Shown here in pieces: positions 38,410 through 46,041 of a DNA stretch of 64,000 nucleotides. Made by a program: the position numbers and the translations under genes. The notes beneath the pieces are model-generated. The model searched no databases, was not told the DNA's origin, and saw nothing but the letters and a program-made list of their open reading frames with translations. Within the stretch, counting starts at the first letter, position 1. Every line of letters begins with the position of its first letter. Source of the DNA: Methanogranum sp963676045 (GTDB taxonomy: Archaea > Thermoplasmatota > Thermoplasmata > Methanomassiliicoccales > Methanomethylophilaceae); assembly GCA_963676045.1 (NCBI GenBank), contig OY780938.1:682001-746000 (forward strand). Direction: 5' to 3'.

Positions 38410-38802
38410 TCAAATATTATTTGCAATGATTTTAGCAAGTTTATCTGACATATCTCTGTCGCCTCTGAGATCGCCGGTCTTTTTTACACCCATTTCTGTT
38501 ATGACAAACCCCTTAACATTCGGTATCTCGGCTTTTTCCAGCATCTTTTTACCACAGCATTGGGGGCAGCCATCTATCACAATCACTGAATCTGCCGATT
38601 TTGCATTCATCACCATTGTGGATATCTCCGCACCTACGCCGATGAGACATCCCATTGATGCCTTTCCAGATTCTGAAACGATCAAAGCTATCTCGTTCGA
38701 CAATTGACCGACGTTCGAGGCTCCTGAACAAGAATATATTATATTTACTTTCGAGCCGCAATTACATTTACAACCACAAGAGGTTCCTGTTTTTTCTGAC
38801 AT
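38410..38802 (-). CDS. DGC-domain putative zinc-binding protein
   Basis: 130 residues. A cysteine-rich N-terminus (SCGCKCNCGSK) precedes a fold with YSCSGASNVGQLSNEIA, then DGCPQCCGKKMLE, the DGC motif that names the family, and ITEMGVKK near the end. Function is unknown; in other anaerobes it occurs with ArsP-type permeases and small thioredoxins as here. Metal or metalloid binding through the clustered cysteines is likely. Third gene of the arsP operon; four bases after the thioredoxin gene. Confidence 0.78.
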   Translation of the reverse strand: MSEKTGTSCGCKCNCGSKVNIIYSCSGASNVGQLSNEIALIVSESGKASMGCLIGVGAEISTMVMNAKSADSVIVIDGCPQCCGKKMLEKAEIPNVKGFVITEMGVKKTGDLRGDRDMSDKLAKIIANNI

Positions 38803-38806
38803 TTTT

Positions 38807-39064
38807 TCATACTCCCAATATCGTTTTCATTTCATCTTTGTTAGGTACGCGCCCCATAGCTACAGCTTTCCCATCCACATAAAGAGCAGGAGTGATCATC
38901 ACTCCACGATCCGTGATCGTTTGTATGTCCTCTATCTTGATGACATCTGCATCCAGACCTGTTTCTTTCACGACCTCTAAAACAATCTGGTAAAGTTTTT
39001 TGCATTTGGAGCAACCTGTTCCCAATATCTCTATTTTCACTGTCGTCATTTTATTCTTCTCCAT
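38807..39064 (-). CDS. Thioredoxin-like redox protein (TM0996 type), arsP partner
   Basis: 85 residues, VKIEILGTGCSKCKKLYQ with a C-x2-C pair and GVMITPALYVDGK as the cis-Pro loop. It is compact, without the N-terminal tail of its paralogue at 36485-36787. Such proteins are regularly encoded beside DUF318 permeases and may reduce a cysteine in the permease or its substrate. Sits six bases after the permease gene. The first codons MEKNK could be replaced by the ATG five codons later. Confidence 0.82.
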   Translation of the reverse strand: MEKNKMTTVKIEILGTGCSKCKKLYQIVLEVVKETGLDADVIKIEDIQTITDRGVMITPALYVDGKAVAMGRVPNKDEMKTILGV

Positions 39065-39070
39065 TCATGA

Positions 39071-40144
39071 TCATGCTATGGCCCCATAGATCATTCCTGC
39101 AATGGTGGCCATAATGATCACGAGTAACCAGTAAGTAAGGGTTTTTTTAAGTCCGATTATCTTGTACAATACGGCTATCGATGGCAGACTGGTGGTTGGT
39201 CCGCTGAGTAAAAGTGCCAATGCCGGACCATTGGCCATGGCGCCAGTCGTGTATCCAAAAACACCCCCTATTATAGGGACCTCCATCAAGGTCGGCATGT
39301 ATATCACCGCGCCTATCAAAGAGGCAAGGAAAGTAGAGCCTAGACTGTTGCTACCGAGATAAGGGGCGAATGTTTCCGGAGGGACGAAATATGCAAACAC
39401 TCCAACAATAAATGTTCCAATTATCAATATCGGAAATATTTTCTTTGTTAGCATCCATGTTTCTGTTCCCCATTCTGTGACCTGGTCCCTTGTGAAATAA
39501 TAGATCAATATCACAGCGATCAATATTGTGAAAATGTATACGATCGGTAGTTTGATCATCCAATCCAAGGACGACGCTCCAAATATCAATATGCCTACAA
39601 GTAATGCGAAGAATATTGGTATGACCCATTTAGGTCTTGATACGGATTCGTCTGAAACCAAAAATGGGTCCGGCCCTGCGTTTTCTTCTTTCTCCTTTTC
39701 GCTTTTTTTGAAAAGGACTGCCATTATAAGTCCAACCACAATGGACAGAGAAATGGCAGCTACAGCTCTGGCCAGTCCGATATTGAAACCCAATACCTGT
39801 GCGGTGTAGATGATGGCCAACACATTTATGGCTGGACCGGCAAACAGGAAAGTGATCGCAGGGCCCAACCCTGCACCTTTTTTATATATTCCAGCAAAAA
39901 GAGGCAATATTGTGCAACTACATACAGCGAGAAGAGTGCCTGAAACCGATGCGACAGAATATGACTTGTATTTTGATACCTTTGGTCCCAAATATTTCAA
40001 TACAGCATCTTTTTTTATCAATGCGGCAATGGCACCTGCGATGAAGAATGCAGGTATCAAACATGTCACAACATGTTCAGCTAGATAGCTGATAACAGAA
40101 TCTAATCCATTGCCGAATGCGCCTAATATCTCATCTATTATCAT
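39071..40144 (-). CDS. arsP: ArsP/DUF318-family permease
   Basis: About 357 residues from the ATG at 40144, preceded by GAAGG (an in-frame TTG at 40165 is the alternative). About ten membrane spans in two halves separated by a charged loop near residue 170. The signature VCSCTILPLFAGIYKKGAGLG and the FAGPAINVLAI helix are those of COG0701 permeases, which include the methylarsenite exporter ArsP. With ArsM in the same island, export of trivalent methylarsenicals is the best inference; other metals or thiols remain possible. Confidence 0.8.
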   Translation of the reverse strand: MIIDEILGAFGNGLDSVISYLAEHVVTCLIPAFFIAGAIAALIKKDAVLKYLGPKVSKYKSYSVASVSGTLLAVCSCTILPLFAGIYKKGAGLGPAITFLFAGPAINVLAIIYTAQVLGFNIGLARAVAAISLSIVVGLIMAVLFKKSEKEKEENAGPDPFLVSDESVSRPKWVIPIFFALLVGILIFGASSLDWMIKLPIVYIFTILIAVILIYYFTRDQVTEWGTETWMLTKKIFPILIIGTFIVGVFAYFVPPETFAPYLGSNSLGSTFLASLIGAVIYMPTLMEVPIIGGVFGYTTGAMANGPALALLLSGPTTSLPSIAVLYKIIGLKKTLTYWLLVIIMATIAGMIYGAIA

Positions 40145-40183
40145 TAACAGGCCTTCAATTATCAAGATGATTGCAATGCCTAT

Positions 40184-40215
40184 ATTTCAATTTTTCTTGA
40201 AATGATATAATAAAA
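40184..40215 (-). promoter_or_regulatory. Arsenic operator and TATA region of the arsP operon
   Basis: ATTTCAA-TTTTTC-TTGAAAT (40184-40203) has the same perfect arms and six-base spacer length as the acr3 operator, and the following GATATAAT extends the match. It lies 40 bases upstream of the arsP ATG, overlapping the promoter. Binding by the ArsR of 33308-33715 is inferred from the identity. Confidence 0.65.
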
Positions 40216-40434
40216 ATAAACTCTGTTAAAAAATTTTACATATCCTGATAAGATATTTTTGATAGCGATTAAATCTACATAATATGCTATTTATTTACAT
40301 AAGAATTTAAAACATACATTATTTATAACATGTGTTACCACATAACGCACTCTAACTGATAGAAAAACAACAAGTCCGCCATCTATTCAGTGACTATAGA
40401 GTAAAAACAACATTATCTTAAAATGCAAGTAAAT

Positions 40435-40566
40435 TTACTCAAAATTCTGAGGAACCAAAGATATCTGTTCATTAGTTCCCATGATTATTTCGATACCTCC
40501 TTGCTTTAGGATGCCCGCTGTCAACGATGAACATGCACTTTCAAAAATCAGTCCTGATCGAACCTT
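40435..40566 (-). pseudogene. Possible remnant of a protein-coding gene
   Basis: In the 534-bp space between arsP and the ferritin-like gene a stretch of 44 codons, without a convincing start, reads like a protein C-terminus: R-S-G-L-I-F-E-S-A-C-S-S-L-T-A-G then KQGGIEIIMGTNEQISLVPQ. It stands out from the very AT-rich surroundings. I do not recognise the family. A chance frame is possible. Confidence 0.25.
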
Positions 40567-40678
40567 TTAAAATATTTTGACCTTCACATCTAAAATCATG
40601 ATTGATATCATCACATAGATATATTGAAGAAAATATACTGGGTCGGTGAGATAAATACCAAATTTTGCAGACCCCTTC

Positions 40679-40978
40679 GTGGGAAATGTAAACAAGAAAA
40701 TGTCCAAAGAAGAGCTAGCACAGGCCCTCAGACTCGATATCGCAGGAGAATTGGAAGCCATAACGATGTATGAGTCACATATTCTAGCTACAGATGACCC
40801 TGTTGCAAAAGCAGTATTGACCGATATAAGAGATGAGGAAAAGACCCATATGGGAGAGCTCATAACACTGATGCGTTACCTTGACCCAACTGAAACAGAG
40901 CATTTCGTTGCAGGCGAGGAAGAGGTCAAGGAACTTCTTGAGAAACTAAAAGCACAGGGAAAGATCAAGAAGATCTGA
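40679..40978 (+). CDS. Encapsulated-ferritin-like (EncFtn-type) iron protein
   Basis: 99 residues. Two helices carry the metal ligands: LDIAGELEAITMYESH and IRDEEKTHMGELITLMRYLDP (E-x2-H), the layout of EncFtn ferritin-like cargo that dimerises to form a ferroxidase site. The acidic C-terminus ends in a basic KIKKI, and I see no clear encapsulin targeting peptide. No encapsulin shell gene is in the window. It may act free or with a shell encoded elsewhere. Start: GTG at 40679, about 27 bases after a TAAATA box; the ATG at 40700 is an alternative. Confidence 0.75.
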   Translation: MGNVNKKMSKEELAQALRLDIAGELEAITMYESHILATDDPVAKAVLTDIRDEEKTHMGELITLMRYLDPTETEHFVAGEEEVKELLEKLKAQGKIKKI

Positions 40979-41022
40979 TACCAACAAAACCTTTTCCATT
41001 TGAAACCCATTTCACCCTTGTC

Positions 41023-42102
41023 TTATTCTCCATCAAAGAAGGCCTTTAGGCCTGAATGAGAAGAGAATGTAACAGACAAGAACAGTATTATCAAACCCGA
41101 CAATATGAATGGAATGCCGATCACATAATATCTGGCATCACCTCCGAACAAAGAATAGAATGTTATCGCGAAGAACAACAAAAAGAATGCAAGACTTTTC
41201 AATTTCTCCTTTCTGAAATACAACGATACCGCCGAGACAAAGAACACTATCCCGAATATGACATCGACCAATTCCACGTTTGATTCGCCGAAGAGCAATT
41301 GGGACAACGAGAATGACGTGGCACTGACACCGAACAGCATCATGCCCATGCCTGTGGCGAATTCTCCTTCGAATATTGCATAGAATGAGAATATAATGAC
41401 CGTCAGTGACAATATTATCTTCGTTATGTTGTATGAATTTGACTGTTGAGACCATATCGATAGGACATTGTCAAGATACCAAAGACCGATTATGAGGCAC
41501 ATTATACCAAGAAGGAACATTCCCACGGACTCTGTGACCATCACATGAGATGGATTGTGCTTTATCGCATTTGGCGATATCTCCGCCACCATCATCTGTA
41601 GCGCCCCGTATGACGATAGGATTATACCGGAGATCAAGAGGAATACCCCCTCCAACGGCCCGCTTATGTCAAGCCCTGAGATCGTGAATCCTATTCCTGC
41701 CATCAAGGTCGATGCGAAGAGCGCCCAATCCCTATTCCTTTTGGTCTGTACAGATATCCCCAGCAATGCTAGACCGAAAACCAGATCGACCATTGACAAT
41801 CCTACTTCGGAGTATATCAGATATGTGACCGCGAATGTCAATGACGATATGCTCACGAAGAAGAGTATTAGCCCCTCGATCAGGACCATCCTACGGAAGG
41901 CGTATGCAGCATAGATGAGCAATACCGCCGATAGGACCATTTTCACAACATTGTACGCATATGTGTCCATCGGCATGAATTCCCAGGTATTATTGGTGTA
42001 ATTTATGCCCAAAAAGAACAGAAGGATGCCTGCTAAAAGAAACCCTGCGACAGATATTATCATGCGAGGGGTGACGCAAGGTTCGAGTTCCGGTCCATCC
42101 AC
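41023..42102 (-). CDS. Polytopic membrane protein with internal duplication
   Basis: 359 residues with roughly 12 hydrophobic segments. Two halves resemble each other: YAYNVVKMVLSAVLLIYAAY with SMVDLVFGLALLGIS in the first, and NSYNITKIILSLTVIIFSFY with ELVDVIFGIVFFVSA in the second, so it arose by duplication of a ~6-span unit. No known transporter motif is seen. Function unknown. It is convergent with the ferritin-like gene and divergent from the EamA transporter. Confidence 0.6.
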   Translation of the reverse strand: MDGPELEPCVTPRMIISVAGFLLAGILLFFLGINYTNNTWEFMPMDTYAYNVVKMVLSAVLLIYAAYAFRRMVLIEGLILFFVSISSLTFAVTYLIYSEVGLSMVDLVFGLALLGISVQTKRNRDWALFASTLMAGIGFTISGLDISGPLEGVFLLISGIILSSYGALQMMVAEISPNAIKHNPSHVMVTESVGMFLLGIMCLIIGLWYLDNVLSIWSQQSNSYNITKIILSLTVIIFSFYAIFEGEFATGMGMMLFGVSATSFSLSQLLFGESNVELVDVIFGIVFFVSAVSLYFRKEKLKSLAFFLLFFAITFYSLFGGDARYYVIGIPFILSGLIILFLSVTFSSHSGLKAFFDGE

Positions 42103-42251
42103 GGAAGTATATTATGGTTTCCCATGATTATAATCTTGACTCTGATTAATGTCTCTGTATTCATGCTTATTGTACAAATTTGAATTTAAAAATGGAATTG
42201 ACCCTTCCTTGAATTAGGAAGATTTAATATCTGTCTTGTTGAATCCGCATC

Positions 42252-43109
42252 ATGTTCTGGTTGCCACTTGTATTAGGAGCGGCGACCAGTGTTGCAATCG
42301 CTGTCATCATATCGAAATTCATATCGAAGGACGTCGATCCAAAGGTAGCGATGGCCATTAGAGGATTCGTAGTGCTCTTGATGGTCGGCTCTGCGGTCCT
42401 GATAAGTGGAAAATACAGCGGCATATCCGATATTCCGATGTATTCCTTGTTCTTCATAATCATATCGGGTGCTGCCCTTGCATTTGCCAGGATATTCTAC
42501 TTTGAGGCCTTGGCGAACGGAGGTGCAGGAAAGGTCACCGCCGTGAACAAGATGAGCGCTGCCTTTGCGATCGTCATTGCAGCCATGTTCCTTGGTGAGG
42601 GGCTTACCTATGCCACCGTGCTTTCTGCATCATTCATAATATTCGGTGCGATCATGATGATAAACGGAGATGACAAGACCAGGGAGAAATGGTTGACCCT
42701 GGCATTGATGAGCGCCTTTTGCGGCGCAGCATACTCTGTGTTCGGAAAACCTGGGTCCGAATTCGTCGACCCCTTCTTGGCCACCGGACTTCGTGCGATC
42801 GTTTTCTTCTCGATAACATGGATCGCCGTGTATTCATCCGGTCTGAAGGTCAATTTCAAGAGCATAAGCGATTCGGATAAGGGACTGATAATCCTGTCAG
42901 GTGTCTTCTTCGGGCTGTCTTGGCTCACCCTGTATTATGCGATCACTGTAGGTCCTGCAGGAGCTGTGTCGGTTCTGGATCAGCTAAGCCTCCCAATGAT
43001 AGTCATAATCTCCTATCTGCTATTGAATGAAAAAATGGACAGGAGGTCATGGCTAGGAATATTAATAATGACAATAGGCATACTTGCCCCGTTGTTAGAT
43101 TTTATTTGA
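42252..43109 (+). CDS. EamA/DMT-superfamily transporter
   Basis: 285 residues, ten predicted membrane spans as two EamA repeats: first repeat with AAMFLGEGLTYATVLSASFI, second with GAVSVLDQLSLPMIVIISYL and LLNEKMDRRSWLGILIM, the usual end of each EamA unit. It is probably a metabolite exporter or amino-acid permease; substrate not inferable. Starts ten bases after a run suggesting a short leader. A 41-codon membrane peptide gene follows after 22 bases. Confidence 0.82.
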   Translation: MFWLPLVLGAATSVAIAVIISKFISKDVDPKVAMAIRGFVVLLMVGSAVLISGKYSGISDIPMYSLFFIIISGAALAFARIFYFEALANGGAGKVTAVNKMSAAFAIVIAAMFLGEGLTYATVLSASFIIFGAIMMINGDDKTREKWLTLALMSAFCGAAYSVFGKPGSEFVDPFLATGLRAIVFFSITWIAVYSSGLKVNFKSISDSDKGLIILSGVFFGLSWLTLYYAITVGPAGAVSVLDQLSLPMIVIISYLLLNEKMDRRSWLGILIMTIGILAPLLDFI

Positions 43110-43131
43110 TTACTGAAAGGATGGCACAAAT

Positions 43132-43257
43132 ATGAACGCACAAGATTTTCCAGCATCAGAGGTCGCGATCATAATAATTGCCATAATGGGACTGGTCATC
43201 GGAGTGGCCTTCCTCATACGTTGCGGATGGATATTCTCAAAAGGCCCACGCAAATGA
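43132..43257 (+). CDS. 41-residue single-span membrane peptide
   Basis: A small frame, ATG at 43132 to TGA at 43255-43257, with AAAGGA about 11 bases upstream. The product begins MNAQDFPASEVA, has one hydrophobic helix (about residues 12-31: IIIIAIMGLVIGVAFLI), then CGWIFSKGPRK, a positively charged cytoplasmic end. It follows the EamA gene by 22 bases on the same strand and may be a small regulatory subunit of that transporter. Function unknown. Confidence 0.5.
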   Translation: MNAQDFPASEVAIIIIAIMGLVIGVAFLIRCGWIFSKGPRK

Positions 43258-43274
43258 AAATTCTAGAGAATATT

Positions 43275-43907
43275 TCATTGCAGCTTTATTGGGTGACGAA
43301 TGACAGTCTTCAACTTCGAAGGTTCTGACTTACGTGCATCACTAAGGTATATCTCATGATGGCGACGCGCATCGTTGAGGTCGATCACATATCCTTTTCC
43401 TAAGACGAACTTGTTCATTAGCTCCACCGTTCCAGGTTCATCATCGTATGGGCCTATATGCATGCACTGGACGCATACGCCTTCCTCGTATGTCGAGAAC
43501 TTGACCTTGGAGACATCGATCGACTTCTTCCCTTCAGCTTGCTCCTTTGCCCAATCGAGCTCGTCCATATCTACAAAATCTGGCAATCTTATCATTGATA
43601 CCCAGTTGAGGTCCTTCTTCCTTCCATAGTCCATCCCCTCAAGGCCTTCCATCCACCAAAGGCCTTCCAACGGAGGCACCACATAATCGAAGAACCCTGC
43701 TATCTCGTGACCTGACTTATGACTCATCCTGATTGTGTAGGCTACGGAGTAGAGCATCTCGACCGCCTTCATGTATTCCCCCTCCTGCTCGTTAGGATCC
43801 CCTTTGCCACGGACGGATATGAAATTCATTGGTGGAATGTTGATTATCTCAGGCCTGTTCTTAGGCATATAGAATTCCTTGTACTCCTTCTTGTAATCGA
43901 ATGCCAT
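43275..43907 (-). CDS. GyrI-like small-molecule-binding domain protein
   Basis: About 210 residues from the ATG at 43907 (an in-frame TTG lies at 43952). The sequence matches stand-alone GyrI-like proteins: PMNFISVRGKGDPNEQEG near the start, ALYxVAY-like MLYSVAYTIRM, then VVPPLEGLWW and CVQCMHIGPYDDEPGTV, ending HEIYLSDARK. These SHS2-fold domains bind hydrophobic cations or other small molecules and can have cyclopropanyl-hydrolase-like activity. No DNA-binding domain is attached. The ligand is unknown. Confidence 0.82.
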   Translation of the reverse strand: MAFDYKKEYKEFYMPKNRPEIINIPPMNFISVRGKGDPNEQEGEYMKAVEMLYSVAYTIRMSHKSGHEIAGFFDYVVPPLEGLWWMEGLEGMDYGRKKDLNWVSMIRLPDFVDMDELDWAKEQAEGKKSIDVSKVKFSTYEEGVCVQCMHIGPYDDEPGTVELMNKFVLGKGYVIDLNDARRHHEIYLSDARKSEPSKLKTVIRHPIKLQ

Positions 43908-44067
43908 GGTATCGCCATTCCCTCGATGAGTAATCGCAATGCTATTATTCAAATCCTACCGCCAGATTGAAGATATCAATCTCCAGTGTGATCGAAAGTA
44001 TTCTTAGAAACATTGATAATTGCATATCAATAGATACGGATATATGCAACAAACGTGATGGCCTCCC

Positions 44068-45150
44068 ATGAGGCGCTTCGATTATTCATTTTTAAAAAAG
44101 CGGATGATCGACTCCGATACTCTGGACCGCATCCTCCGCATACAGAAACTCAAGATAAGGGCCGATCAGCAGAAGGAGATTTTCCCCGTGGTATTCAAGG
44201 AACTCGAATTCACGGCGACCGTACAATCGGTAAGGTCCTCCAATGCCATCGAGGGCATCATCTTATCCGACAAGAGGATAATCGAGATCGTGCAGCACGG
44301 GGAGATACCTCTGACCCAAGAGGAGAAGGAGATAGCCGGCTACTGCGATGCTTTGGAATTGATAAAAGAAAGATACGACGAGATGGAGATAGACAGACGC
44401 ACCATACTGGAACTCCATGAGGCCCTCATATCATATATGCCTGAAAAGGACCATGGATACAAGAAAGAGGATGTGCACATCGAGGAGAACAATCCCTACA
44501 GCAACAGGAGCATCAGGTCCAAACCGATCCCTGCCAGAGAGACGGACGATGCCATGGAACGTCTTCTGAAGGCGTACAGGGATGCAAGGGAGGACGGTAG
44601 CATCAACCTGTTGTTGCTCATACCCTGCTTCGTATTGGACTTCCTCCTTATACGCCCCTTCTCAGAATACAACAGAAGGGTATCCAGGTTACTATCGGTC
44701 CTCATCATGTATCGCGAAGGTATCGACATAGGTAGGTACATCTCCTTCGAGGAAGGGATAGCGCGCTCCAAGGATAGATATTACGAATCACTGAAAAGAT
44801 CGTCCGAAGGCTGGCAAAAGAACAACAACGACTATCTCCCATTCATCTACAGTTTCATCGATGTCGTCTATCAGTGCTACAAGGAATTGGACAGACGTTT
44901 CACCGTTATGGGCGACAAGAAGGTCAACAAGAGCAACCGCATCGAAGCGATCGTCATAAACAGCGAACTGCCCATCTCGAAGAACGAGATATGTGAATTG
45001 CTGCCGGATGTGAGTAAGACCACCGTGGAATCCATACTTTCCAATATGTTGAAGGAAGGCATAATTGTTAAGGTCGGTGGCAATCGCAATGCGAGATACA
45101 TCAGGAATGAGAAGTTCGAATTAACGGACATAAATGATGATTGCTTATAA
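44068..45150 (+). CDS. Fic-domain protein with degenerate catalytic motif
   Basis: 360 residues. N-terminal inhibitory helix S-x3-E-G (Ser58 to Gly63, in SSNAIEGI) and the flap and Fic core (LHEALISYMPEKDHGYKKE) are conserved. The catalytic loop, normally HPFxDGNGRxxR, reads RPFSEYNRRVSR (196-207): His is Arg196, and two of the glycines are Tyr201 and Arg203. AMPylation by the usual mechanism is therefore unlikely. A C-terminal winged helix (ELLPDVSKTTVESILSNMLK) suggests DNA or protein contact. It may be a regulator derived from a Fic enzyme. Monocistronic. Confidence 0.85.
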   Translation: MRRFDYSFLKKRMIDSDTLDRILRIQKLKIRADQQKEIFPVVFKELEFTATVQSVRSSNAIEGIILSDKRIIEIVQHGEIPLTQEEKEIAGYCDALELIKERYDEMEIDRRTILELHEALISYMPEKDHGYKKEDVHIEENNPYSNRSIRSKPIPARETDDAMERLLKAYRDAREDGSINLLLLIPCFVLDFLLIRPFSEYNRRVSRLLSVLIMYREGIDIGRYISFEEGIARSKDRYYESLKRSSEGWQKNNNDYLPFIYSFIDVVYQCYKELDRRFTVMGDKKVNKSNRIEAIVINSELPISKNEICELLPDVSKTTVESILSNMLKEGIIVKVGGNRNARYIRNEKFELTDINDDCL

Positions 45151-45196
45151 ATGATCATCAAAAAGTAATTTAATAACACAACTGGGTACCTCATAC

Positions 45197-45883
45197 ATGA
45201 CCTCATCTGGAGAACCTACAATAACCATAACGAAAGATGGACCATACCTCGTTTCGGGAAACGTCAAGATATCCGAGAAGATAATAACCCCGAACGGCAG
45301 GGGAGGATACGTCTGGAAAGATGGCAGGCCTTTACCTCAGGGGGATAACTACGCCCTCTGTCGCTGCGGACATAGCATGAATGCACCGTTCTGTACAGGC
45401 AACCATGTCAAGATAGGATTCGAAGGAAAGGAGATGGCCGGACATTCCAAATATGTCGACAGGTCCAAAGTCTTCTCAGGACCTGACCTCGAGATGCTGG
45501 ATGACGACAGGTGCGCATTCGCACGTTTCTGCCACAGGAAGAACGGGTCCGCCTGGGAGCTCCTGATGACCTCCGATAATGAGAATGACCGGGAAGAGGC
45601 CATAAGGGCCGCCAGCGAATGCCCCGCAGGGAGATTGACGGCGATGGAACTCGACGGCCTCATGCTAGAGGATGAACTGGAACCTGAGATATTCGTCGTA
45701 CAGGACCCATCGAAGAGGGTCTCCGGAGGACTGTACGTAAAAGGCGGGATTAGGCTCATCGGCGCTGACGGCAAGGAATACGAGAGGCGTAACAGATACG
45801 TCCTATGCCGCTGCGGAATGTCATACAGGAAACCATTCTGCAATGCTGCCCATGTCAGCGAGGAATACCACGACAGAAGATGA
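45197..45883 (+). CDS. Double CDGSH iron-sulfur protein with divergent Fer4 domain
   Basis: 228 residues. Two CDGSH-type [2Fe-2S] sites: CRCGHSMNAPFCTGNH (about 54-69) and CRCGMSYRKPFCNAAH near the C-terminus, each with three Cys and one His. Between them lies a Fer4_19-like segment (CAFARFCHRKNGSAW and ECPAGRLTAME). This tripartite layout is known in microbial CDGSH proteins; the clusters are redox-active, but the pathway is unknown. It starts 46 bases after the Fic gene and is followed by a hairpin, so it is probably a single gene. Confidence 0.85.
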   Translation: MTSSGEPTITITKDGPYLVSGNVKISEKIITPNGRGGYVWKDGRPLPQGDNYALCRCGHSMNAPFCTGNHVKIGFEGKEMAGHSKYVDRSKVFSGPDLEMLDDDRCAFARFCHRKNGSAWELLMTSDNENDREEAIRAASECPAGRLTAMELDGLMLEDELEPEIFVVQDPSKRVSGGLYVKGGIRLIGADGKEYERRNRYVLCRCGMSYRKPFCNAAHVSEEYHDRR

Positions 45884-45893
45884 ACTTCAACTC

Positions 45894-45921
45894 GATCGAC
45901 CCTATGTGATTTGGGTCGATC
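45894..45921 (+). terminator. Hairpin after the CDGSH gene
   Basis: GATCGACCC and GGGTCGATC pair over nine bases around a ten-base loop, ten bases after the stop, followed by a pyrimidine-rich tract. Confidence 0.6.
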
Positions 45922-46041
45922 TTCCTCTCCTGCTCGGTGCAATTTAATATTCGGTCAGGATATCAGAATGATAATCTTGCACGGAGAGAGCATATCCGCT
46001 TCAAAGGAATGTGCTTTCAAACGTTTATCGAGGTCTCTGAC

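Noticed and set aside
42081..42110. A TTCGAGTTCCGGTCC stretch resembling a tRNA T-arm.
   Set aside because: It lies within the start of the 41023-42102 membrane-protein gene and no acceptor, D or anticodon stems can be drawn around it.
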